38,393 nucleotides of DNA. Origin: JACQFZ01 sp036396275. GTDB lineage: Bacteria > Pseudomonadota > Gammaproteobacteria > Acidiferrobacterales > Sulfurifustaceae. Location of the stretch: the NCBI GenBank assembly GCA_036396275.1, contig DASWLD010000099.1, forward strand, positions 1 through 38,393, in the 5' to 3' direction. The translations under genes were made by a program, and so were the position numbers. Positions 1-7,123 of this stretch are shown here, piece by piece. Within the stretch, counting starts at the first letter, position 1, and each line of letters starts with the position of its first letter. The notes beneath the pieces are model-generated. The model saw nothing but the letters and a program-made list of their open reading frames with translations, searched no databases and had not been told where the DNA came from.

Positions 1-41
1 TGCGGAGCCGTTGCAAGACGACCCCGGGTGTAGCGCGATTT

Positions 42-323
42 TCATTTCACCGTCGACGGATAACCCGCGTTGGTCGTTGCCTTGATCAGCGCGTCGACGT
101 TGGTTTTGGCGTCGTCGTAGGTCACGACCGCTTCCTTGCGCTCGTAGCTCACGTCGGTCCGGGACACGCCGGGCACGCGGTTCAACGCCTTCTTCACCGT
201 GATCGGGCAGACCGGACAAGTCATGTTCCTCACCGCGAGCGTCACGGTGTTGGTCGGGGCGGCGGCCGTGCCGGCGAGCGCCACGAGCACCGCGGCGAAT
301 GCAAAGGTTGCGAGTTTCTTCAT
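42..323 (-). CDS. merP: MerP, periplasmic mercury-binding protein
   Basis: Periplasmic Hg(II) scavenger that hands mercury to MerT. The 93-residue product has a signal peptide (about 1-22, MKKLATF then a hydrophobic run ending GTAAA) and one heavy-metal-associated domain with the metal-binding pair NMTCPVC (Cys36, Cys39). Length and the order merT-merP match the family. The ATG at 323 is chosen because GGAG sits 8 bases upstream; an in-frame TTG two codons earlier is less likely. It follows merT in the same direction after a gap of 200 bases filled by a dispersed repeat, which is unusual because merT and merP normally lie close together. The next mer gene, if any, would lie left of the window. 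Confidence 0.95.
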   Translation of the reverse strand: MKKLATFAFAAVLVALAGTAAAPTNTVTLAVRNMTCPVCPITVKKALNRVPGVSRTDVSYERKEAVVTYDDAKTNVDALIKATTNAGYPSTVK

Positions 324-375
324 TGGCAAATCTCCTACGATAATATTCGGGGAACCTATAAAAATTACCTAAGAC

Positions 376-520
376 AACCTCTTTCCGCAGATAAACGCGG
401 ATTGGAAACCGGATAAACGCAGATAACTCGTTGGCCATAAACCCGTTTTGAATTCGCGTTCATCTCTATTTCCTATCTGCGTGCATCTGCGGATGCAATG
501 GTTTTGAATTAGTAGAGGTT
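376..520. repeat. Dispersed palindromic repeat between merT and merP
   Basis: A 145-bp block with nested inverted repeats: AACCTCT (376-382) with AGAGGTT (514-520), CCGCAGAT (385-392) with ATCTGCGG (485-492), and ACGCAGATA (417-425) with TATCTGCGT (474-482). It also has a direct repeat GTTTTGAATT (445-454 and 501-510). This looks like the 'ATCTGCGT/TTTATCCG' intergenic repeat seen scattered in environmental proteobacteria (recalled, not searched). Nothing coding is evident in it. Confidence 0.65.
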
Positions 521-523
521 CCT

Positions 524-874
524 TCAATAAAAGAGCGGTGCCATGTAGGGGAAGCCGAACCCCACGACGACCAGCGCCGCCACTATCCAGAAGGTGATCT
601 TGTAAACACGGCGCGTCGCCGGAACGGCGCAGATCTCGCCGGGCTTGCAATCGGCGACGGGGCGGAAGATGCGTCGATAAGCGAAGAATAGGGCAACGAT
701 CGCCGCGCCGAGAAACCACGGTCGGAACGGTTCGAGCGCGGTCAGGTTAACGATCCAGGCACCGCCGAGACCGAGCGACAGAAGCACCAATGGCCCGAGG
801 CAGCAGGCCGATGCCAGGACCGCCGCGAGTCCGCCGGCGGCCAGGGTGCCGGTGCCGATTCTGTCTTGGGACAT
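524..874 (-). CDS. merT: MerT, mercuric transport protein
   Basis: Inner-membrane protein that takes Hg(II) from MerP and delivers it to the cytoplasm. The 116-residue length is that of classical MerT. Three hydrophobic segments are visible; the first holds the vicinal pair ASACCLGP (Cys24, Cys25) and the cytoplasmic loop holds DCKPGEIC (Cys76, Cys82), the same four positions as in classical MerT. The ATG at 874 gives the family length and is preceded by GGAGA; the open frame runs further upstream but that part crosses the mer promoter. First gene of the mer operon, transcribed away from merR. Confidence 0.97.
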   Translation of the reverse strand: MSQDRIGTGTLAAGGLAAVLASACCLGPLVLLSLGLGGAWIVNLTALEPFRPWFLGAAIVALFFAYRRIFRPVADCKPGEICAVPATRRVYKITFWIVAALVVVGFGFPYMAPLFY

Positions 875-908
875 GCCGTCTCCTTTAACGACGTTTGACG
901 ATGCCCTA

Positions 909-939
909 AGCTTAGGTCCGTACTTGAGTGCGGAGTCAA
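909..939 (-). promoter_or_regulatory. mer operator/promoter (MerR site)
   Basis: Read on the minus strand: -35 TTGACT (939-934), a 19-bp spacer with the dyad CCGCAC/GTACGG, and -10 TAAGCT (914-909). The over-long 19-bp spacer is the hallmark of MerR-activated promoters, where Hg-MerR untwists the DNA. It drives merT-merP; merR starts 5 bases beyond the -35 box in the other direction, so the same dyad should also autorepress merR. Confidence 0.93.
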
Positions 940-943
940 GCCG

Positions 944-1372
944 ATGACCACGACGACAGTGGGGTTCACGATCGGACGGCTGGCCGCCGCCGCGGAGGTG
1001 CACGTCGAGACCGTGCGTTACTACCAACGCATCAAGCTGATGCCGGTGCCGAAGCGGGCGCCGGGCGGCACGCGCCGCTACGGCGACGACGAACTAACCC
1101 GGCTTAAGTTTATCAAGACCGCGCAGGCGCTTGGCTTTACGCTCGAGGAGATCGCCGATCTCGTGAAACTCGATGACGGTACGCACTGCACGCAGGCGCG
1201 CGATATCGCCGCGCACAAGCTCACGATCGTGCGCGCAAGACTGCGCGACTTGGAAAATATCGAAAAGACGCTGGCCGGCCTTGTGCGCCAATGCGAAACC
1301 CGCCGTGGCACCGTCCGCTGCCCGCTGATCGACAACCTGACCAAAAACCACCGACACAATCGGCCGCGTTGA
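944..1372 (+). CDS. merR: MerR, mercury-responsive regulator
   Basis: Hg(II)-sensing transcription factor, 142 residues. N-terminal MerR winged-helix domain (about 8-75, with ETVRYYQ and GGTRRY), a dimerisation helix, and the C-terminal metal loop. The three Hg ligands are all at canonical positions: Cys82 (DGTHC), Cys117 and Cys126 (C-ETRRGTVR-C), with the PLI segment following. It is divergent from merT-merP across a classical operator and should repress without Hg and activate with it. The C-terminus (NHRHNRPR) is slightly longer and more basic than usual. The function is secure from the cysteine pattern and context. Confidence 0.97.
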   Translation: MTTTTVGFTIGRLAAAAEVHVETVRYYQRIKLMPVPKRAPGGTRRYGDDELTRLKFIKTAQALGFTLEEIADLVKLDDGTHCTQARDIAAHKLTIVRARLRDLENIEKTLAGLVRQCETRRGTVRCPLIDNLTKNHRHNRPR

Positions 1373-1437
1373 TCGGCGTCGAACCTGAGACACGCAGAGA
1401 CCGTAACAAATGAGAAAGCCGCTCCCTCATCCCATAC

Positions 1438-1451
1438 ATGGACGCCCCCCT
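1438..1451. repeat. IS inverted repeat, transposase-distal end
   Basis: ATGGACGCCCCCCT, an exact reverse complement of 2814-2827. It lies beyond the transposase stop codon. Confidence 0.88.
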
Positions 1452-1705
1452 GTTTGCCAAGCAATCCTTCGGCCATGACAAAGCAGGTAAAGGTTGCAGC
1501 CATACATCCGGCCTTTGGTGTGGCGATGTGCCACGGGCCCTGATGGAATCTGCTGGCCGGCTCCTCTATCAACCTATCGCGCTTTCGCGCATTGGGGTGA
1601 GCGGGCTTTGCCGGTCCTGGTCTGACCTGTTGTGCCATCACGGTTGTGGATTGCCTGTGCAACTCGGGTGAAGTTTTGCCGTTCGATTAGTCGATGTGAT
1701 CTTGA
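1452..1705 (-). ncRNA. Predicted seekRNA/bridge RNA region of the IS1111-type element
   Basis: Non-coding end downstream of the transposase, which in IS1111-group elements is where the guide RNA directing target choice is encoded. Local hairpins are visible: GTGGC/GCCAC around 1520-1534 and GCGC-TTTC-GCGC at 1579-1590. The limits of the RNA cannot be fixed by eye; the placement rests on family knowledge and element geometry. A 77-codon plus-strand open frame here (1438-1671) starts inside the inverted repeat and is unlikely to be a gene. Confidence 0.5.
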
Positions 1706-2743
1706 TCAGGCCACCGCTTTCACGGCGACATACGTGGCCGAATAGGCGCGATCGTGTTTGAGCAGGGCCCAGACGATTCGCGCGTTCTCGTTGGCAAGCG
1801 CCACGGCCGCGATATTCTTGTGTCGTCGCCTCGCCAACTGCGTGAGCCAGCCGTTACCGGGGTCGAGCTTCTTCGTGGCCACGTTGAGCACCGCGCGGGC
1901 CCCGTGGATCAAGAGCGTGCGCAGGTACGCATCGCCGCGTTTGCTGATACCGAGCAACATCGGTTTGCCGCCGCTCGAATGCTGCCGCGGCACGAGCCCG
2001 AGCCACGCGGCGAGTTGCCGGGCGTTGTCGAAGTTTTGGGCATCGCCGATCGAGGCCACGAGCGCGCTCGCCGTGAGCGGACCGATGCCGGGGATGGCGG
2101 CAAGTCGGCGGCTTTTTTCGCTTTGCCGGTGCCAGGCCACAACCTCGGCTTCCAGGGCGCGGACCTGCGCATCGAGCGCTTGCAGGTGCTGGCGCAGGCG
2201 CTCGAGCAATTCCCGCATGCGTGCGGGCAGCGCGCTGTCGGCATCATCGAGAATTCGCGGGAGTCGTTCACGAAGCTTGGCGATGCCTTGGGGAATCACG
2301 ATGCCGAATTCCGCCGCCAACCCGCGAATCTGGTTGGCCTGCGCGGTGCGCGCCTTCACGAACCCGGCGCGTGCGCGATGCAGGGCGAGGAGCGCCTGGG
2401 CATCCGGGGTTTTCACCGGGACGAAGCGCATGCTCGGGCGGGTGAGCGCCTCGCAGATGGCCTCGGCATCGGCGGCATCGTTCTTGTTACTTTTGACGTA
2501 GGGTTTGACGAATTGGGGGGCGATCAATCTGACATCGTGCCCCAAGGCGGCAAACTTCCTCGCCCAATGGTGCGCACTGCCACAGGCTTCCATGCCGACC
2601 CGACAGGGTTCGAGGTTGGCAAAGAAGGTCAACACCTCGGCACGCTTCAGTTGTTTGCGCAACACCGCCTTACCCTGTTCGTTGATGCCGTGGACCTGAA
2701 ACACGTTCTTTGCGAGATCAATGCCTATGGCGGTAAGCTTCAT
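1706..2743 (-). CDS. IS110-family (IS1111 group) transposase
   Basis: DEDD/RuvC-like recombinase, 345 residues, normal for the family and apparently intact. The N-terminal DEDD_Tnp_IS110 domain starts with GIDLAKNVFQVH (first catalytic Asp near residue 9), then GMEACGSAHHWAR and the conserved NKNDAADAEAI (about 86-96). A coiled-coil-like middle (about 165-215) leads to the C-terminal Transposase_20 domain, IPGIGPLTASALVASIGD and LGLVPRQHSSGGK, with the serine used in recombination. The ATG at 2743 begins MKLTAIGIDLAK, the usual start. The element probably moves by an RNA-guided, site-specific route without target duplication. Confidence 0.95.
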   Translation of the reverse strand: MKLTAIGIDLAKNVFQVHGINEQGKAVLRKQLKRAEVLTFFANLEPCRVGMEACGSAHHWARKFAALGHDVRLIAPQFVKPYVKSNKNDAADAEAICEALTRPSMRFVPVKTPDAQALLALHRARAGFVKARTAQANQIRGLAAEFGIVIPQGIAKLRERLPRILDDADSALPARMRELLERLRQHLQALDAQVRALEAEVVAWHRQSEKSRRLAAIPGIGPLTASALVASIGDAQNFDNARQLAAWLGLVPRQHSSGGKPMLLGISKRGDAYLRTLLIHGARAVLNVATKKLDPGNGWLTQLARRRHKNIAAVALANENARIVWALLKHDRAYSATYVAVKAVA

Positions 2744-2813
2744 AGCGGATGTCCCCTTTCGTTAAGTGGTTGGAAAGACACTTCCACTTTGGCACCTTGA
2801 TGCCGTTGATAGG

Positions 2814-2827
2814 AGGGGGGCGTCCAT
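2814..2827. repeat. IS inverted repeat, transposase-proximal end
   Basis: AGGGGGGCGTCCAT, exact reverse complement of 1438-1451, 71 bp upstream of the transposase start. Confidence 0.88.
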
Positions 2828-2835
2828 TCCATTAA

Positions 2836-2927
2836 CCCTTCTCCCTCCGGGAGAAGGACAGGATGGATGAGGGAGATTTTTGCCGCGGTTTCCCTCACCC
2901 CTAACCCCTCTCCCGGAGGGAGAGGGG
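2836..2927. repeat. Pair of REP-like palindromes
   Basis: Two GC-rich palindromes: 2836-2857 (CCCTTCTCCC ... GGGAGAAGG) and 2905-2927 (CCCCTCTCCC ... GGGAGAGGGG). They are joined by a spacer with the complementary motifs GATGAGGGAG and TTTCCCTCA. The form matches the common 'CCCTCTCCC-GGGAGAGGG' dispersed repeats of proteobacteria. The first copy abuts the IS and was probably interrupted by it. Confidence 0.75.
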
Positions 2928-2995
2928 AACTGAAGGTATGCCCTATTTAGCTGTCTGCTCAGTAATCAGACCTTCCCTTATATACGCACAAGGCC

Positions 2996-3026
2996 TTGAC
3001 CTGGAGTGAACTCCAAGTCTTAGGCT
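2996..3026 (+). promoter_or_regulatory. MerR-family operator/promoter of the YPC ATPase operon
   Basis: -35 TTGACC (2996-3001), a 19-bp spacer containing the perfect dyad TGGAGTGAACTCCA (3002-3015), and -10 TAGGCT (3021-3026). Spacing and dyad placement are those of MerR-family metal promoters, while the dyad differs from the mer site at 909-939. Transcription would start near 3033, so the ATG at 3057 is the likely first start codon. The natural regulator is the MerR-like protein at 7124-7561, the last gene of this operon (inference). Confidence 0.8.
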
Positions 3027-3056
3027 TTGGATGTTCTGCCACAGAACCCGGTACCG

Positions 3057-5534
3057 ATGAGTATCCATCGCGGTTTAGATACCGCCCACAAAGCGTTTGC
3101 ACAAACCAGCGACGCCGCGACACCGACGGTCAAGCGCCAATACAAGATCGGCGGCATGGCTTGCTCGTTCTGCGTGGCAAGCATCTCCAAGGCGCTTGGG
3201 CGTTTGGCCGGGGTGCAGCGCGTGAATGTCAACCTCGCGCACGAAGAAGCGCTGGTCGAATTCAATCCGGCGCGGGTGACATCGCGCGAGATCGAGCGCA
3301 CCTTGCGCGATCTCGGCTACACACTGCGCGACCCGGATCGGTTGCGGGCGTTCGAGCAAGAAGCGGCGGAACTGGAGGAAGCGCGCGCCAATCTGTTGCT
3401 CGCCGGTGCGCATACGCTGGTCAGCTTGGGCGCGATGTCGCTCATGTGGTTGGAATGGATGCCGCCCCGAGGGATGGCGGCGATGTACTGGTTGATGCCG
3501 ATCCTCGCGCTCTCGGTCATGTTTGGACCCGGCTGGCACATTCTCGAAATGGCGTGGGCCAGCTTGCGCCGCGGCATCTTGAATCAACACGTGCTGCTCG
3601 AGTTCGGTGCGTTCGCCGGCTTGATCGGCGGCTTTCTCGGCTACGCGTTCGCGAGTTTTCCGCTGCCGGACTTTTTCGGCGTGACCGTCTTCGTCACGAC
3701 CTACCATATTCTGTCCGGCTACGTCTCGTTGCTGGTGCGCACGCGCGCCTCGCAGGCGGTGCGTAAGCTCCTGGCGCTGGTGCCACCGGTCGCGCATGTC
3801 GTGCGCGATGACGGTCGCGAGGAAGACGTGCCGCTCGCCCAGGTTCGCGTTGGGGATCGCGTGCGCGTGCGACCGGGCGAGTCGATACCGGTGGATGGCG
3901 CGGTGATCGACGGCGGCTCGGCCGTCAACGAAAGCCTGGTGACGGGCGAAGCGATTCCGGTGGAAAAGCAGCCGGGCGACGACGTGATCGGCGGCTCGAT
4001 CAACCAGGTGGGCACGCTGCTGATACGCGTCACGAAAGTCGGCGAGGAAAGTTTTCTGAGCCAGGTCGTGCGCCAGGTCGAAGAGGCGCGCGCGCTCAAG
4101 CCCTCGATCCTGATTCTGGTGGATCGTATTCTGCAAGTGTACGTGCCGGCGGTGCTGTCGATTGCCGCCGCCGCGTTTCTCTTTTGGTCGCTTGGTACTT
4201 GGCTGCTTGTCGGCGCGCCGGACTGGACGCGCGCGCTGTTCGCCGCACTCGCGGTGCTGGTGATGGGTTACCCGTGCGCGCTCGGCATGGCGACGCCGCT
4301 CGCCATGATCCGCGGTGGCGGGCTGGCGGCCGAACGCGGCATCTTGATGCGATCGGCCGAGGCGTTTCAGGCGCTCAAGGATGTGCGCACGATCGTGCTC
4401 GACAAGACCGGCACGCTCACGCAAGGCAAACCCGCGGTGGTGCGGATCGTCGTGCTCGATGGCCGCGGCGAGGACGACCTCTTGCGTCTCGCCGCTTCGA
4501 TCGAAAGCGCCTCGGAACATCCGCTCGCGCGCGCGGTCGTGGCGGAGGCCGCGGCGCGCGGATTGACCTTACTCAAGGCCGATGCGTTTCAATCCGAAAC
4601 CGGACGCGGCGTACGTGCACGCATCGGCGGTCGGTTGTGCCTCGTCGGCAATCCACGCTTCATCGAAACCGAGGGCGTCGATCTCTCTCACGCGCACACA
4701 ACCGTGGCCGCGCTGCAAGCGACCGGTAATACCGTTATCGGCGTCGCCGTAGACGACACGCTCGCCGCACTGATCGCCATCGCCGACCCGCTCAAGCCCG
4801 ACGCCGAGGAAACCATTGCGCGGCTGCGCGCGGCGGGACTCCAACCGGTGATGTTGACCGGCGATCACGCGCGCACCGCACGAACGATCGCGGCCAAGCT
4901 CGGCATCGACGACTACCACGCTGACGTACTGCCCGGGCAAAAAGCCGAAACCGTGCGCGCGCTGCAACGCGACGGCACGCGCGTCGCCATGGTCGGCGAC
5001 GGCATCAACGACGCGCCGGCGCTGATGCAAGCCGACGTCGGCATCGCCATCGGCGCCGGCACCGATATCGCCATCGAAGCGGCGGACGTGGTGTTGATCG
5101 GGACGCGCCTACGCGGCGTAGTCGATGCGTACCACATCGGCAGGGCGTCGTATCGCAAGACGGTGCAGAACCTCGCGGCTGCCTTCGCCTTCAACGGCAT
5201 CGGCGTGCCGCTCGCCGCGACCGGCGCCGTGCATCCGGTGTGGGCCATGATCGCGATGGCCGCGAGCGTCAGCACGGTACTCGCAAATTCCTTCGGCGGG
5301 CGGTTGTTGCCGCGGCGACACGGACCGCGCGCCGAGGCGACGTTCAACATCGCCAATATGCATTGTAAGCAGTGCGTCACGACCATCGGCGACGCGGTGC
5401 GTGCTCTGGACGGCGTCGAGCGCTTCAGCGGGGACGTGCCGCGCCGGCGGGTGTCGGTGGCGTATCGCACCGACCGGATCGATCCGGCCACGATTCGCGC
5501 GGCGATACAGGCACGGGACTATGAAGTCGAGTAA
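3057..5534 (+). CDS. P1B-type metal-transporting ATPase with YPC motif and metal-binding domains at both ends
   Basis: Heavy-metal efflux pump of the inner membrane, 825 residues from this ATG. The order is: N-terminal HMA domain with GMACSFC (about 33-39), two leading TM helices, actuator with LVTGEAIP, TM region with MGYPCALGMATP (YPC at 405-407), DKTGTLT (about 449), HP motif ASEHPLA, MLTGDHA, GDGINDAPA, final TM pair, then a second HMA domain with NMHCKQC (about 767-773). Cu(I) pumps have CPC; here Tyr replaces the first Cys. The last helices keep FN and MAASVSTV but not the usual Cu(I) pattern, so the cargo is uncertain. The start follows from the promoter; an in-frame TTG at 3027 would precede the transcription start. 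Confidence 0.93.
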   Translation: MSIHRGLDTAHKAFAQTSDAATPTVKRQYKIGGMACSFCVASISKALGRLAGVQRVNVNLAHEEALVEFNPARVTSREIERTLRDLGYTLRDPDRLRAFEQEAAELEEARANLLLAGAHTLVSLGAMSLMWLEWMPPRGMAAMYWLMPILALSVMFGPGWHILEMAWASLRRGILNQHVLLEFGAFAGLIGGFLGYAFASFPLPDFFGVTVFVTTYHILSGYVSLLVRTRASQAVRKLLALVPPVAHVVRDDGREEDVPLAQVRVGDRVRVRPGESIPVDGAVIDGGSAVNESLVTGEAIPVEKQPGDDVIGGSINQVGTLLIRVTKVGEESFLSQVVRQVEEARALKPSILILVDRILQVYVPAVLSIAAAAFLFWSLGTWLLVGAPDWTRALFAALAVLVMGYPCALGMATPLAMIRGGGLAAERGILMRSAEAFQALKDVRTIVLDKTGTLTQGKPAVVRIVVLDGRGEDDLLRLAASIESASEHPLARAVVAEAAARGLTLLKADAFQSETGRGVRARIGGRLCLVGNPRFIETEGVDLSHAHTTVAALQATGNTVIGVAVDDTLAALIAIADPLKPDAEETIARLRAAGLQPVMLTGDHARTARTIAAKLGIDDYHADVLPGQKAETVRALQRDGTRVAMVGDGINDAPALMQADVGIAIGAGTDIAIEAADVVLIGTRLRGVVDAYHIGRASYRKTVQNLAAAFAFNGIGVPLAATGAVHPVWAMIAMAASVSTVLANSFGGRLLPRRHGPRAEATFNIANMHCKQCVTTIGDAVRALDGVERFSGDVPRRRVSVAYRTDRIDPATIRAAIQARDYEVE

Positions 5535-5576
5535 GCGGCTTGCCGTTTCGAAAGCGGCTTACTTGAGGATACCGAC

Positions 5577-6083
5577 ATGAAACGCAATCTGATCGTGTTG
5601 ATACTGGCATCGGTAATGATCGGCGTGTTCGTCATCGCGACCCGGTTCCTGACCGGCAGCGTGGTGCCGCCGGTGGACGGCTACCTCGAGGGCGAGCACA
5701 TCCGCTTTATCCACACCGAAGCCTCCGATACCAAGATCGTGGCGCTGCTCACCGAGATGAAGGGTTCGCCGGTACTGTTGGTACCGGCGCTCGCGCGGGC
5801 GCCGGTGGAATTGCTCGCAAACGTTTATGTCTTTACCAACGGCATCCAGGGCGACGGACCGCTCAAGTTCCAAAGGGACGTATTCGATCGTCCGCCCGGC
5901 ACGGCGGGCTACAGTCCGTTGCGGCGAATCAATCTGGTAACCTGGAAAAACCCGGGCACTGCACGCCTGCTCAAGACCGCCGCCACCATTGAGGCGGCCA
6001 AGGCCAAGGGCGAGGTAACCATCGAGCAGCCGGGCGTGGTCGTCAACATGCCGCTGCTCACCTGGCCCGGCGGGCATCGGTGA
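5577..6083 (+). CDS. Envelope-anchored DUF7482-like protein
   Basis: 168 residues with an N-terminal hydrophobic segment (about 4-22, signal anchor or signal peptide) and a periplasmic domain. The segments IRFIHTEASD, SPVLLVPALA, NVYVFTNGIQGDGP, FDRPPGTAGY and QPGVVVNMPLL resemble what I recall of DUF7482 proteins, whose function is unknown. No Cys, and few His or Met, so it is not an obvious metal binder. It starts 42 bases after the ATPase with GAGG upstream of the ATG and is probably co-transcribed. The family name is from memory and moderately sure; no activity can be assigned. Confidence 0.7.
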   Translation: MKRNLIVLILASVMIGVFVIATRFLTGSVVPPVDGYLEGEHIRFIHTEASDTKIVALLTEMKGSPVLLVPALARAPVELLANVYVFTNGIQGDGPLKFQRDVFDRPPGTAGYSPLRRINLVTWKNPGTARLLKTAATIEAAKAKGEVTIEQPGVVVNMPLLTWPGGHR

Positions 6084-6110
6084 ACAACAATAGGATTAGC
6101 CGTCTAACGA

Positions 6111-6389
6111 ATGACTTCCATGCGTATTAACGTCGAAGTGTTCTCATCGCCCGGATGCAGCCGCTGCCAAGCCGCACGCGAGGAATTGCAGACGATCGTC
6201 GCGCAGCTCGGCCACGATCGCGTCGTATGGCGCGAGATCAACGTCGTCGACGAACTCGATTACGCCGTGCGCCTGGGCGTGCTGTCGACCCCGGCGATCG
6301 CGATCAACGGCGAGCTTCGGTTTCGGGCGCTGCCATCGGCGAAGAAACTACGCCGCGTGCTCGAAGAAATCCTCGAATCGTCCGATTAA
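6111..6389 (+). CDS. Glutaredoxin-like thioredoxin-fold protein
   Basis: 92-residue cytoplasmic single-domain protein. A beta-strand leads to the redox motif SSPGCSRCQAA (CxxC near residues 18-21), and STPAIAINGELRF holds the cis-proline loop typical of the small thioredoxin/glutaredoxin class. There is no signal peptide. A second ATG three codons in (MRINVEV) is an equally good start. It lies between the DUF7482-like gene and the CcdA-like gene in the ATPase operon. It could reduce a partner thiol or bind a soft metal through CxxC; the two cannot be separated from sequence. Confidence 0.85.
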   Translation: MTSMRINVEVFSSPGCSRCQAAREELQTIVAQLGHDRVVWREINVVDELDYAVRLGVLSTPAIAINGELRFRALPSAKKLRRVLEEILESSD

Positions 6390-6397
6390 CGTAAACT

Positions 6398-7090
6398 ATG
6401 GACCTTGAAACACTGCGCCAAGCATTGAGCCAACCGAGCCTCGCGGCGATCGGCGTCGGCTTTCTTGCCGGTTTCGTCTTCAGCTTCAACACCGTCGCGA
6501 TCGCCTCGATCCCGGTCACGCTCGCCTATGTCACCAAGGCGCGCGAACCGCGGCGCGCGGTTTGGCTCGGCGGTGCGTTCATCCTCGGACTGCTCGTGAC
6601 ACACGTCGTGCTCGGCGTCGCCGCGGCGCTCGGGGGCGACTGGGTGACGAACGTCATGGGCCGCGGCTGGGACCTCGTGCTCGGTCCGATTCTGATTTTT
6701 CTCGGACTCCTGTGGCCGGGGTGGATCAAGATTCGGCTACCGTGGTTCGCGCTGCGCGGGCAAGTCGTGTCCGGCGCTTGGGGCGCGTTCCTTCTGGCGA
6801 TTCCGTTCTCGATCGCGATCTGCCCGTTCTGCACGCCGGCGCTGCTCATCATGCTGACCGTGGCGGCCGGCATCGCGTCCGTACCGTTCGGCTTCGCGCT
6901 GCTGCTCGCCTTCGGCCTGGGACGCGCGGTGCCGATCGCACTTGGCGCCGCGAGCGTCGGCTGGCTTGAGTCGTTCAAGGTGTTGACGCGCTGGCAAAAG
7001 ACGTTCGAAATCGCCGGCGCGCTGTTACTTATCGCGAGCGGGATGTATCTCATTAGCGACTACTACGCGCCGATGGTCGGGCCGCAATGA
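6398..7090 (+). CDS. CcdA/DsbD-like membrane protein
   Basis: 230-residue polytopic membrane protein with about six hydrophobic segments. It resembles the CcdA/DsbD-beta family that passes electrons from cytoplasmic thioredoxin across the membrane. The fourth segment carries SIAICPFCTPALL (CPFC at about 142-145). The first segment, where CcdA normally has its other Cys (as in SPCVLP), reads FSFNTVAIASIP with no cysteine, so a standard two-cysteine shuttle is not possible. It follows the glutaredoxin-like gene by 8 bases and is clearly in the same operon. It could be an altered thiol shuttle or a metal transporter using the CPFC pair. Confidence 0.82.
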   Translation: MDLETLRQALSQPSLAAIGVGFLAGFVFSFNTVAIASIPVTLAYVTKAREPRRAVWLGGAFILGLLVTHVVLGVAAALGGDWVTNVMGRGWDLVLGPILIFLGLLWPGWIKIRLPWFALRGQVVSGAWGAFLLAIPFSIAICPFCTPALLIMLTVAAGIASVPFGFALLLAFGLGRAVPIALGAASVGWLESFKVLTRWQKTFEIAGALLLIASGMYLISDYYAPMVGPQ

Positions 7091-7123
7091 CGCGCGGATC
7101 GACGTCATGAAACCGAAGCACGG

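Larger units (their letters stand above)
1438..2827 (-). mobile_element. IS110-family (IS1111 group) insertion sequence, complete
   Basis: A 1390-bp element bounded by perfect 14-bp inverted repeats, ATGGACGCCCCCCT at 1438-1451 and its complement at 2814-2827. It carries one transposase gene on the minus strand, an 84-bp 5' end and a 254-bp non-coding 3' end. Inverted repeats at the ends, a DEDD transposase and a long downstream non-coding end fit the IS1111 group; IS1111 ends are often subterminal, so the exact outer borders may lie a few bases outside. The flanks appear to be two halves of one REP-like repeat. It separates the mer operon from the ATPase operon. Confidence 0.88.

Noticed and set aside
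369..719. 116-codon minus-strand frame across the merT-merP gap
   Set aside because: Overlaps merT in another frame and runs through the dispersed repeat; no protein family.
1438..1671. 77-codon plus-strand open frame inside the IS
   Set aside because: It starts in the inverted repeat, opposes the transposase and lies in the expected guide-RNA region; no recognisable protein features.
1754..2800. 348-codon frame antisense to the transposase
   Set aside because: Shadow of the transposase in GC-rich DNA; the transposase has clear family motifs and this frame has none.
3075..4520. 481-codon minus-strand frame under the YPC ATPase
   Set aside because: Arg/His-rich composition with no domains, antisense to a certain P1B ATPase.
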